The notes under the pieces: model-generated
Told to the model about the DNA's origin: nothing
Seen by the model: only the letters and a program-made list of their open reading frames with translations
The model's database searches: none
Source: an uncultured Oribacterium sp.
Lineage (GTDB): Bacteria > Bacillota > Clostridia > Lachnospirales > Lachnospiraceae
Assembly (NCBI GenBank): GCA_902485915.1
Contig: CABTMH010000193.1
Span: 1 to 35,612, forward strand
Length of the DNA: 35,612 nucleotides
Direction of reading: 5' to 3'
Shown: piece by piece, positions 8,938-16,672 of the stretch
Position numbering within the stretch: the stretch's first letter is position 1
How the letters are laid out: each line of letters opens with the position of its first letter
Made by a program: the position numbers and the translations under genes

Positions 8938-9003
8938 TGTTAGGAAAACTTATACTGCATTCACATTAATTAATTTTACTAACATATTCTAACGCAATAT
9001 AAT
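8938..9003 (+). promoter_or_regulatory. garD promoter with LysR-type operator
   Basis: -35 TTTACT (8975-8980), 17-base spacer, -10 TATAAT (8998-9003). A 13-bp T-N11-A box, TTAGGAAAACTTA (8940-8952), is centred 52 bases before the -10, which puts it near -64. TGTTAG (8938-8943) and CTAACA (8979-8984) form an inverted pair, and CTAAC recurs at 8989. Confidence 0.7.
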
Positions 9004-9057
9004 GAGCATATCAAGTGAATGATACATCGCTTTTCATCAAGGTAAGGAGGAAAAAGC

Positions 9058-10581
9058 ATGGCAAATAGAGTATGCATTCAAATCACAGAACGTGATAATG
9101 TCGCCATCGCCATCCATGATGTGCCGAAGGGCACCGAAGTCATGCCGGGCGTTATCACCGTAGAAGACATCCCGCAGGCGCATAAGATCGCGCTGAAGGA
9201 GCTTCCGAAGGGATCGGAAGTCATCCGTTACGGTGTGGTACTCGGTACGACCGCAGAGGATATCCCGGTCGGTGGCTGGATCAACGAGAAGAACCTCATC
9301 ATGGCACCGGCACCGGATCTTGACCAGATGGAGTTCGCGACGAACATCCGCACGGACCTTCCGAAGCCGAAGAGAACGACCTGGATGGGCTATCGTAATC
9401 CGAACGGTGGTTACGCCGGCACCCGGAACATCCTCGGCATCAACACGACCGTGCAGTGTGTTGCAGGTGTGCTCAATGTTGCCATCCAGCGCATCAAGCG
9501 GGAGATCCTGCCGAAGTATCCGAACGTGGATGATGTCGTCGCGGTCAATCATCCGTATGGCTGCGGTGTCGCCATCGATGCACCGGATGCCTACATCCCA
9601 CAGAAGATCATCCGCAACATCGCAACGCATCCGAATTTCGGCGGCGTATTTATGCTGGTGGGCTTAGGCTGCGAGAAGTTTACCGTCGACCGCTTCTGCG
9701 AGTGGTGGCCGGAGCTGAATAATGAGGATAACGTCATCGTCCTTCAGAACTATAAGGGATACCAGGCCATGATGGATGCCATCTGCGAGATGGCAGAAAA
9801 GAAGCTGCAGATTCTGAATGAGCGGAAGAGAGAGGAACTTCCGCTGTCCGACCTGCTCGTCGGCATGCAGTGCGGTGGTTCGGATGCGTTCTCCGGTATC
9901 ACAGCGAACCCGACGGCTGGTTATGCCGCCGATCTCCTCGTTTCCGGTGGTGGAACCGCGATGTTCTCCGAGGTAACCGAGGTACGTGATGGCGTACAGT
10001 TCATCGCCCATCGCTGCATCGACGAAGAGGTAGGAAAGCGCCTCGTGGAAGAGATGAAGTGGTACGATGCTTACCTGAAGAAGGGTGGCGTCGACCGTGG
10101 TGCGAACACTACACCAGGTAATAAGAAGGGTGGCCTCTCAAACATCATCGAGAAGTCCATGGGCTCCATCGCAAAGTCCGGCTCTTCCCCGATCGTCGAA
10201 GTTCTGTCCCCTGGCGACAAGCCGACGAAGCACGGCGAAATCTTCGCAGCGACACCAGCCTCTGACCTCGTTTGCGGACCATCTCAGCTCGCCTCCGGCA
10301 TGGGCCTCGAAGTCTTCATGACCGGCCGTGGCACACCATACGGACTCGCCGCAGCACCGGTGATCAAGCTCTGCTCCAGAAACGAAATGAAAGAACAGTG
10401 GCCGGATATCATCGACTTCAACGCAGGCCCGGCGGCCGTCGGCGACCGCACCATCGCAGAACAGGGCGAAGAACTCTTCGACTTCATCCTCGACGTCGCC
10501 TCCGGCATCAAAAAGCCATACACCGAACAGTACGGCTTCGCCAACGATCTATGTGTATTTAACCCGGCACCAATCACGTAG
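9058..10581 (+). CDS. garD: Galactarate dehydratase
   Basis: The 507-residue product is collinear with E. coli GarD (523 residues) from an N-terminal SAF domain (about 13-85) through the C-terminal UxaA/GarD catalytic domain. Shared blocks are the GYRN...TRN region (111-124), YGCG (167-170), GLGCEK (202-207), QCGGSDAFSG (271-280), SPGNKKGG-like and VFNPAP at the end. The enzyme removes water from meso-galactarate to give 5-keto-4-deoxy-D-glucarate, using iron. The closeness to GarD over its whole length argues against altronate dehydratase. AAGGAGG lies just before the ATG. It is transcribed alone, opposite its LysR gene, and ends in a strong hairpin at 10602-10666. Confidence 0.95.
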   Translation: MANRVCIQITERDNVAIAIHDVPKGTEVMPGVITVEDIPQAHKIALKELPKGSEVIRYGVVLGTTAEDIPVGGWINEKNLIMAPAPDLDQMEFATNIRTDLPKPKRTTWMGYRNPNGGYAGTRNILGINTTVQCVAGVLNVAIQRIKREILPKYPNVDDVVAVNHPYGCGVAIDAPDAYIPQKIIRNIATHPNFGGVFMLVGLGCEKFTVDRFCEWWPELNNEDNVIVLQNYKGYQAMMDAICEMAEKKLQILNERKREELPLSDLLVGMQCGGSDAFSGITANPTAGYAADLLVSGGGTAMFSEVTEVRDGVQFIAHRCIDEEVGKRLVEEMKWYDAYLKKGGVDRGANTTPGNKKGGLSNIIEKSMGSIAKSGSSPIVEVLSPGDKPTKHGEIFAATPASDLVCGPSQLASGMGLEVFMTGRGTPYGLAAAPVIKLCSRNEMKEQWPDIIDFNAGPAAVGDRTIAEQGEELFDFILDVASGIKKPYTEQYGFANDLCVFNPAPIT

Positions 10582-10601
10582 GCGCTTGCATCAAGCAGTG
10601 C

Positions 10602-10666
10602 AAAATCGAAGAAGTCCACACAGGGACCATGCTCGCATGAGTCCCTGTGTGGACTTCTTCGATTTT
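10602..10666. terminator. Very long perfect terminator hairpin behind garD
   Basis: Two 26-base arms (10602-10627 and 10641-10666) are exactly complementary around a 13-base loop that can fold a further CATG/CATG step. A-tract and T-tract ends make it work on both strands, serving garD (+) and, after the repeats, the LysR gene at 10881 (-). Confidence 0.85.
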
Positions 10667-10671
10667 ATAGG

Positions 10672-10872
10672 GGCTTTGCCCCGGTATCGAACGTCGCCGA
10701 AGGCGGCGTGAGATAGGCGCTGCGTGATGCAAGCATATAGATCGGCTTTGCCCCGGTATCGAGCGTCGCCTGTGGCGGCGTGAGATAGGCGCTGCGTGAT
10801 GCAAGCATATAGATCGGCTTTGCCCCGGTATCGAACGTCGCCGAAGGCGGCGTGAGATAGGCATTGCTTGAT
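10672..10872. repeat. Tandem 72-bp repeat, two full units and one partial
   Basis: Units start at 10672, 10744 and 10816; the third is cut after about 57 bases. Each starts GGCTTTGCCCCGG, able to fold on itself, and holds the hairpin CGTCGCC-loop-GGCGGCG. The loop is GAA in units 1 and 3 and TGT in unit 2 while the stem is kept. The unit ends with GCGCTGCGTGATGCAAGC. The length is a multiple of three, so an open frame persists on the - strand, but I see no start signal or protein-like composition and treat it as non-coding. Confidence 0.85.
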
Positions 10873-10880
10873 TTTTTTCT

Positions 10881-11807
10881 CTATTCCTTTTTATATTTAT
10901 CCGCCCAATATTCTTTTGCGAGGCGAATGAACTCTTTCGATGCTTTCGTGATTTTTACATTTCTGGAATATGTCACACAGAAATCCCACTTCGGATGGTC
11001 TTTTAAAGAATAGAACTCCACATCCGGATAGGTATTGTTGAGTGCGTATATTTCCGGAACTACACTTACACAGATTTTAGCACCGACCATCGAGAGAATC
11101 GTAGAGTCGCGCTTCGTATGGAATAGAATGTCCGGTTGAAATCCAGCATTTTTAAATAATGGCTCGATAACATGGAACATAGTTGAATCCTTGGAGATTA
11201 ATGCAAAGGGCTCATAGCGTAGTGTTTCGAGTGGAAGTACTGGAAATGGTTCAGATTCGGAACGTGTTACACCATTTACAGGATAACCACGTGGAACCGC
11301 AATCAGAAATTCTTCATCAAATAGTTTTTCGTAATGATTCGAAGACTTCTGATCTACTGTTAAGGTTACAAACCCAACATCCAGATCACCATTTGCGATG
11401 GCGACCTGTTGCTGCTTTACATGCATTTCCACTGGTTCTACTCGCACATTTGGGTATAGACTGTGAAATACTGGATATACATTCATGAACATTTCCGGAC
11501 CTCTCCCCGGAGTGATACCGACACGAATATATCCGTTTTTTAAATCGACATAATCAGCAAGTCGATTATAGGTATATTTATGAAGCTTTAATATTTCACG
11601 AGCACCTTCTAGATAGATTTCGCCTGCTTCTGTTGGAACCATATTCGTTTTTGAACGAGTAAATAACTGTGTTCCGATTTCTTCTTCAAGTTTTAGCAAC
11701 TGCTGATTTAAGGCGGATTGCGTCATATATAGCTTTTCTGCAGCACGTGTAATACTGTGCTCATCTGCGATTTTTACGATATACTCGATACTTTTTAATT
11801 CTGACAT
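10881..11807 (-). CDS. LysR-family regulator, divergent from the IlvD/Edd gene
   Basis: The 308-residue product has the helix-turn-helix at the N-terminus (HSITRAAEKLYMTQSALNQQL, about 17-37) and an effector domain with the TPGRG and LDVGFVTL motifs seen in the two sister regulators. It is divergent from the dehydratase at 11984, with 176 bases between. Its coding DNA is richer in A and T at third codon positions than garD or gudD, as is that of its partner, which suggests the pair has a separate history. It likely responds to the substrate or product of the IlvD-family enzyme. Effector unknown. Confidence 0.9.
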   Translation of the reverse strand: MSELKSIEYIVKIADEHSITRAAEKLYMTQSALNQQLLKLEEEIGTQLFTRSKTNMVPTEAGEIYLEGAREILKLHKYTYNRLADYVDLKNGYIRVGITPGRGPEMFMNVYPVFHSLYPNVRVEPVEMHVKQQQVAIANGDLDVGFVTLTVDQKSSNHYEKLFDEEFLIAVPRGYPVNGVTRSESEPFPVLPLETLRYEPFALISKDSTMFHVIEPLFKNAGFQPDILFHTKRDSTILSMVGAKICVSVVPEIYALNNTYPDVEFYSLKDHPKWDFCVTYSRNVKITKASKEFIRLAKEYWADKYKKE

Positions 11808-11858
11808 TCTAAATACCTTCTGGATAATATAACGGTTTCACGATTTTACGTACATACT

Positions 11859-11926
11859 ATACTTAGAAAAATTAAGTATTACAAAAATATAAATCATTTT
11901 TCTTATTATAACAGTGCGGATATAAT
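11859..11926 (+). promoter_or_regulatory. Promoter and LysR-type operator of the IlvD/Edd gene
   Basis: Perfect inverted repeat ATACTTA-N7-TAAGTAT (11859-11879), containing the T-N11-A core TTAGAAAAATTAA (11863-11875). Its centre, 11869, is 52 bases before a perfect -10 TATAAT (11921-11926). The -35 position, 17 bases before the -10, reads TTTTCT (11898-11903), a weak element in keeping with activator dependence. TTGACA at 11928-11933 has no matching -10. Confidence 0.65.
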
Positions 11927-11983
11927 ATTGACAATACATAAAGGAATATTTGTAACACATTGAAGATTTAGAAAGAGGCTATT

Positions 11984-13687
11984 ATGTACGATAAAAAAGC
12001 ATTTGAATTTAAAGATACGAAATATCGCTCCAGTATCCTGACCAATGGATTAGGAAAATCTGGCGAGCGAGCCCTTCTATATGCAACTGGCATGGATGAA
12101 GAAGATATTAAGAAACCATTTGTGGCGGTGATTGGCTCATTCAGTGAGATGGTCCCTGGACATAATCATTTAAGAGAGATTGCGGATTATGTAAAGCAGG
12201 GAATCATTGAAGCAGGCGGTGTCCCGAGACAGTCTGAAACGATTGCAATCTGTGATGGACTTTGCCAGGGACATGAGGGGATGCGCTATCCACTTCCGAG
12301 CCGTGATCTGATTGCAGATTCTGTGGAAATGGTTGTAGAGGCACATCACTTTGATGCTATGGTATGTATCGCAGGATGCGATAAGATTATTCCTGGCATG
12401 TTAATGGCGGCGGCCAGACTGGATATTCCTACCGTTATCGTAACAGGCGGACCGATGTTGCCGGGCAACGTAAATGGAAATCCACTGTTCTGCTCATGTG
12501 AATTGAGAGAGTTTCCGGGACGTGTTGAAGCAGGTACCTGCACCGTGGATGAAATTAAAGAAGCAGAGAAGAACACACTGCCGACATCTGGTAGCTGCGC
12601 ACATCTCGGAACAGCGAATTCCATGTGTATGCTGACAGAAGCGCTGGGCATGTCGCTTCCGGGCGCAGGCACAGCACCGGCAGTATCCAATAAGCGTAAG
12701 AGAATCGCAAAAGCCTCTGGACGTGCAGTTATGCAGCTTTTGAAGGATGGTATTACGCCACGTAAGATTCTGACCAGAGAAGCGTTTCTCAATGGTATTA
12801 CAGCGGCGATGGCTACAGGATCTTCAACAAACCTTGTACTGCATCTGATGGCGATTGCCCATGAAGCAGGTGTAGAGCTTGAACTTGGAGACTTTGATCG
12901 GATTTCGAGAAATGTACCATTTGTATGTAATCTTCTGCCGTCTGGAAAATATCCGATCGTATCACTGGATGCAAATGGCGGTGTGCTTGGTGTTTTAAAG
13001 ACTGTTTCGTATGCTATCGAAAAGAACTGTCAGACTGTTTCGGAAAAAACAATCGGAGAATTGATGGACGAAGCAACCGTGATTCATGGGGACGTTATTA
13101 AAACGAAAGAGAACCCACAGAAACCGGAGGGCGGCATCGCTGTTCTGTATGGTTCACTCGCTCCGAAGGGGGCAGTTGTGAAGCAGTCAGGTGTGGATCC
13201 TTCCATGTATCGATTTACAGGAAAGGCAAGAGTGTTTGATTCGATGGAAGAAGCAGATGCGGCAATTTCTGCGAATACTGTTAAACCGGGTACGGTGATT
13301 GTAATTCGTTACGAAGGGCCAAAGGGTGGTCCTGGTATGCGTGAGATGCTTTCCACAACATCGTTAATTATGGGGCGTGGCATGGATAAGGATTGCGCAC
13401 TCGTCACAGACGGACGGTTCTCTGGTGCAACACATGGCCCATGCATAGGACATATTTCACCTGAGGCAGCAGCGGGGGGACCAATCGCATTTGTAGAGGA
13501 CGGAGATGAGATTTCCATCGATATTCCAAATCGTTCACTGGAGCTTCATGTTTCAGAAGAGGAACTTGCGAAGAGAAAAGAAGGCTGGATACCTCTTCAG
13601 AAACCAATGAAGGCTGCGCTCAAGAAATATGCATCGATGGTCAGCTCCGCGGACACAGGTGCCATTATCGATGTTGACAAGCTGTGA
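11984..13687 (+). CDS. IlvD/Edd-family dehydratase
   Basis: This 567-residue protein has the usual family length. Iron-sulfur ligand candidates are Cys132 (AGCDK) and Cys205 (GSCAHLGTANSM). The first-cysteine position of the [2Fe-2S] pentonate dehydratases is a glycine here (PGH, 58-60), as in E. coli IlvD, so it falls with the [4Fe-4S] dihydroxyacid dehydratase branch. GRFSGATHGP and ISPEAA near the end are also IlvD-like. It may be a true dihydroxyacid dehydratase (valine/isoleucine synthesis) or a recruited sugar-acid dehydratase. The second is favoured by the LysR-dehydratase setting and by the absence of other ilv genes. Stop codon abuts that of the convergent LysR gene. Confidence 0.85.
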   Translation: MYDKKAFEFKDTKYRSSILTNGLGKSGERALLYATGMDEEDIKKPFVAVIGSFSEMVPGHNHLREIADYVKQGIIEAGGVPRQSETIAICDGLCQGHEGMRYPLPSRDLIADSVEMVVEAHHFDAMVCIAGCDKIIPGMLMAAARLDIPTVIVTGGPMLPGNVNGNPLFCSCELREFPGRVEAGTCTVDEIKEAEKNTLPTSGSCAHLGTANSMCMLTEALGMSLPGAGTAPAVSNKRKRIAKASGRAVMQLLKDGITPRKILTREAFLNGITAAMATGSSTNLVLHLMAIAHEAGVELELGDFDRISRNVPFVCNLLPSGKYPIVSLDANGGVLGVLKTVSYAIEKNCQTVSEKTIGELMDEATVIHGDVIKTKENPQKPEGGIAVLYGSLAPKGAVVKQSGVDPSMYRFTGKARVFDSMEEADAAISANTVKPGTVIVIRYEGPKGGPGMREMLSTTSLIMGRGMDKDCALVTDGRFSGATHGPCIGHISPEAAAGGPIAFVEDGDEISIDIPNRSLELHVSEEELAKRKEGWIPLQKPMKAALKKYASMVSSADTGAIIDVDKL

Positions 13688-14617
13688 TTAATTCGTCTGC
13701 ACCGGCGCCAGGTGTTCTGCCCAGTACTCCTTTACCATGGCGATGAAATCCTTCGCGGCGTCGGTGAGGTACGCACCTTTACGGTAGGTTATACAGAGAT
13801 CCCAGGTTGGGTGATTCGGTAACACGAAGCATCCGATCCTGGGATTTTTTTCGTCTGCATAGTAGCGCGGCACGATCGCACAGCAGAGACTGGCTTCAAC
13901 CAGCGTCGGAAGGCTGGCGGTTGAGTTTGTTTCCATCAGAATCGTCGGCTCGAAGCCGGCGTTCCGGAAGATATCATCCGAAATCTGGCGAGTGGTCGAT
14001 GCGTGGGAGAGCACCACGAAGGGCTCGTACTGCAGGTCCCTCAGATTGATGACTGGAAGCTCCGGTCCACTGAAGGAGTAGCGATCGCAGAGCGGATGTT
14101 TTCTAGGCACCAGGACGCACATCTCTTCGGAGCCGATCGTCAGATAGTCGTCGGTCGTCCGCTGATCCGCTCGCAGGGTGACGAAGCCGAGGTCGATATT
14201 TCCGGCCTTCAGCTCCTGCTGCAGGTTCGTCACACTCATTTCCTGCGGACTGATGCGTAACTCGGCATATTTTTCATGGAGTGCAGGATAGATCTGGGTG
14301 AACATACGGATGCCTCGATTGGTCGTAAGGCCGATCTTCAGCTCGGATTTTCCGGAGTGCGTGATGTTATAGATTTTCTTGTAAGTATCCTGCTTGATCA
14401 GGAGAGCCTTACGGGCACCCTGCAGATAGGCTTCCCCGGCTTCCGTCGGGTGCCAGTCGGTGCGAGAGCGCACGAAGAGCTGCGTGCCTAACTCCTTTTC
14501 CAGCTTGAGAAGCTGTTGATTCAGGGCAGACTGGGAGATGAAGAGATTTTTTGCGGCTTTCGTGATATTGTTCTCTTTCGCGATTTCAACCATATATTCA
14601 CATTCCCGGAAATCCAT
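13688..14617 (-). CDS. LysR-family regulator, divergent from gudD
   Basis: This is a 309-residue LysR protein with helix-turn-helix NNITKAAKNLFISQSALNQQL (about 15-35) and an effector domain, paralogous to the regulators at 8010 and 10881. The start at 14617 is chosen because AAGGAGGA lies 5-6 bases before it. A longer in-frame reading to 14728 would run through the promoter region. It is divergent from gudD (290 bases apart). The same operator pattern recurs before the gudX-like gene, so it probably controls both. Glucarate or 5-keto-4-deoxyglucarate is the likely effector, by analogy of context. Confidence 0.9.
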   Translation of the reverse strand: MDFRECEYMVEIAKENNITKAAKNLFISQSALNQQLLKLEKELGTQLFVRSRTDWHPTEAGEAYLQGARKALLIKQDTYKKIYNITHSGKSELKIGLTTNRGIRMFTQIYPALHEKYAELRISPQEMSVTNLQQELKAGNIDLGFVTLRADQRTTDDYLTIGSEEMCVLVPRKHPLCDRYSFSGPELPVINLRDLQYEPFVVLSHASTTRQISDDIFRNAGFEPTILMETNSTASLPTLVEASLCCAIVPRYYADEKNPRIGCFVLPNHPTWDLCITYRKGAYLTDAAKDFIAMVKEYWAEHLAPVQTN

Positions 14618-14662
14618 GCGTTCCTCCTTATATAAAAGATGATGACATATCGATGATTCAAT

Positions 14663-14792
14663 GTAAGTTTCCCTAATGATGCCATAAGTAAAACTAAAAG
14701 TAAAACTTATTGAAAGCGTGAAGAACAATAAGCTATGCTTAGTATACCATAAGAGTTACGAGCTTTACTAATAAATCTGTGAAATTTATACT
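14663..14792 (+). promoter_or_regulatory. gudD regulatory block, copy A
   Basis: From upstream to downstream: ATAAGT-N15-ACTTAT (14684-14710) enclosing two AAGTAAAACT direct repeats; the perfect T-N11-A palindrome TAAGCTATGCTTA (14729-14741); the 17-mer AGAGTTACGAGCTTTAC (14752-14768); -35 TTTACT (14764-14769); -10 TATACT (14787-14792) after 17 bases. The palindrome centre is 52 bases before the -10. The block aligns throughout with 16437-16566. Confidence 0.75.
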
Positions 14793-14907
14793 TCCTATAT
14801 AAGAAATCGATCATCACAGCAGAAAACTGCAGGTTTTATCAACATTCTTCCCTGCGGAGAAGCTGTACATAAGATGTATATGCCATGATTTATGAAGGAG
14901 GAAAAAC

Positions 14908-16239
14908 ATGATTCCAGTAGTTGAAAAGATGGAAGTATTTCCAGTTGCCGGCTTCGATTCCATGGAGCTGAACCTTTCCGGTGCGCATGCACCATATTTC
15001 ACCAGAAACATCGTCATCCTGACCGATTCAAACGGTGTAGAGGGTATCGGCGAGGTTCCGGGTGGTCAGAAGATCACAAACGCACTGGAGGCGGTAAAGG
15101 ATCTCGTCATCGGCACGAAGATTTCCGATTATAAGAACACCTTAAACTGTGTACGTGCATGGCTCGATGCAAACATCAAGGATGATGTCAGAGGACTTCA
15201 GACCTTCGATCTTCGTACCGGTGTACATGTTGTGACGGCGATCGAAGCTCCGCTTCTCGACCTCATGGGTAAGTTCCTCGAGGTTCCGGCGGCTTCTCTC
15301 ATGGGTGATGGCCTTCAGAGAACGTCTGTGCGTTTCCTTTCTTACCTTTTCTATGTCGGTGATCGTAAGAAGACCACGCTTCCATACATGGATGAGTCCG
15401 ACGCTGACTGTGAGTGGTACAGACTTCGTAACGAAGAAGCGATGGACCCGGAGCACATCGTCGCACTTGCGAAGGCAACGGCGGAGAAGTACGGCTTCGA
15501 GGATTTCAAGCTGAAGGGCGGCGTTTTCGAGCCGGAAGAGGAGTATAAGGCAGTCGCTGCCATCAAGAAGGCTTTCCCGAATGCAAGAGTCGATCTCGAT
15601 CCGAACGGCTGCTGGTCGCTCGAGAAGTCGCTCGAGATGGCACCGAAGTTTAAGGAGATCCTGGCATACATCGAGGATCCGTGTGGTGCAGAGAATGGTT
15701 TCTCTGGCCGTGAGGTGATGGCGGAGTTCCGTCAGGAGTCCGGTATGTTTACCGCAACGAACATGATCGATACGGACTGGCGTCAGATGCGTCACTGCAT
15801 CGAGCTGAAGGCAGTCGACATCCCGCTGGCAGATCCACACTTCTGGACTATGGAGGGTTCTGTACGTGTCGGTCAGCTGTGTAACGATTTCGGCCTCATG
15901 TGGGGCTGCCACTCAAACAACCACTTCGACATCTCTCTTGCGATGGTTGCGCAGTGTGCCGCTGCCATCCCTGGCCGCATGAACGGTATCGATACCCACT
16001 GGATCTGGCAGGAGGGCAGAAACCGTCTCACGAAGAATCCGATGCAGATCGAGGGTGGATGCATCCATAACATCGATAAGATGGTTGGTCTCGGTGTCGA
16101 GGTCGATCGTGAGCAGATCATGAAGGCAAACAAGCTTTATGTCGAGAACTGCCTCGGTGCACGTGATGATGCCATCGGCATGCAGTTCCTGGTACCGAAC
16201 TGGAAGTTCGATAACAAGCGCCCGTGCATGGTTCGCTGA
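14908..16239 (+). CDS. gudD: D-glucarate dehydratase
   Basis: The 443-residue product matches E. coli GudD (446 residues) from end to end: SGAHAP...FTRNIVI (24-37), GLQTFDLRT (96-104), SGREVMAEFR (266-275) and DNKRPCMVR at the C-terminus. Enolase-superfamily residues are in place with a constant offset of four from E. coli: Lys201 and Lys203 (KLKGGV), Asp231 (DPNG), Glu256 (EDPCG), Asp309 (LADPHFW) and His335 (HSNNHFD). It dehydrates D-glucarate (and usually L-idarate) to 5-keto-4-deoxyglucarate with magnesium. GAAGGAGGA precedes the ATG. It is followed by a terminator and then by its paralog with a copied promoter. Confidence 0.96.
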   Translation: MIPVVEKMEVFPVAGFDSMELNLSGAHAPYFTRNIVILTDSNGVEGIGEVPGGQKITNALEAVKDLVIGTKISDYKNTLNCVRAWLDANIKDDVRGLQTFDLRTGVHVVTAIEAPLLDLMGKFLEVPAASLMGDGLQRTSVRFLSYLFYVGDRKKTTLPYMDESDADCEWYRLRNEEAMDPEHIVALAKATAEKYGFEDFKLKGGVFEPEEEYKAVAAIKKAFPNARVDLDPNGCWSLEKSLEMAPKFKEILAYIEDPCGAENGFSGREVMAEFRQESGMFTATNMIDTDWRQMRHCIELKAVDIPLADPHFWTMEGSVRVGQLCNDFGLMWGCHSNNHFDISLAMVAQCAAAIPGRMNGIDTHWIWQEGRNRLTKNPMQIEGGCIHNIDKMVGLGVEVDREQIMKANKLYVENCLGARDDAIGMQFLVPNWKFDNKRPCMVR

Positions 16240-16293
16240 TGTGATAACTTGTGCCGTCGATTTCGCTGCGACAGGTAAATATAGATAAGATAG

Positions 16294-16353
16294 AAGCTCC
16301 CTTTAAAGAAGACAGAACATTTCGTTTCCTGTTTGTCTCGAAGGGAGCTTTTC
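16294..16353 (+). terminator. Terminator behind gudD
   Basis: AAGCTCCCTT (16294-16303) pairs with 16341-16350, with a partly paired inner arm (AGACAGAACA against TGTTTGTCT). A short run of T's (16349-16352) overlaps the end of the stem. The U-tract is short, so some read-through is likely. Confidence 0.6.
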
Positions 16354-16436
16354 GCTGCCTTAAAGACATGTTTAAAAACAGTAGAGCCACGCTTAAAATT
16401 AGAAAAGTTAATGAAAGTACACGCCGGAAATTTAAC

Positions 16437-16566
16437 GTAAGTTCTTCTAATACTTACATAAGCGAAACTGAAAGCAAAACTTATCGCAATGCGTACGTTC
16501 TATAAGTTTTACTTACTTTTGCATTAGAGTTACGAGCTTTACGAACAGCATTGTGAATTTTAAACT
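16437..16566 (+). promoter_or_regulatory. gudX-like gene regulatory block, copy B
   Basis: Collinear copy of 14663-14792: ATAAGC-N15-ACTTAT (16458-16484), perfect T-N11-A palindrome TAAGTTTTACTTA (16503-16515), the same 17-mer (16526-16542), -35 TTTACG (16538-16543), 17 bases, -10 TAAACT (16561-16566). The palindrome centre is again 52 bases before the -10. The leader to the ATG is about 100 bases. Confidence 0.75.
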
Positions 16567-16672
16567 AAGCACAGAAACATGAGATGACTTGTGGAGTTTG
16601 AATTTTATAGGCGAGGGCCTTTGGAAGATTCATTTTTCGGCGCACATGCACCATAGAAGAAAGAGGTATAAA

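Noticed and set aside
10574..10864. Repetitive 96-codon - strand frame with a 24-residue repeat as a repeat protein
   Set aside because: It exists only because the DNA repeat is 72 bp long; it lacks a ribosome site and is Arg/His/Pro-rich as expected from a GC-rich shadow.
10672..10872. CRISPR array
   Set aside because: Units are contiguous 72-bp tandem copies without unique spacers, and there are no cas genes.
11928..11933. TTGACA as the -35 of the IlvD/Edd gene
   Set aside because: No acceptable -10 lies 15-19 bases downstream; the TATAAT at 11921 with the operator geometry fits better.
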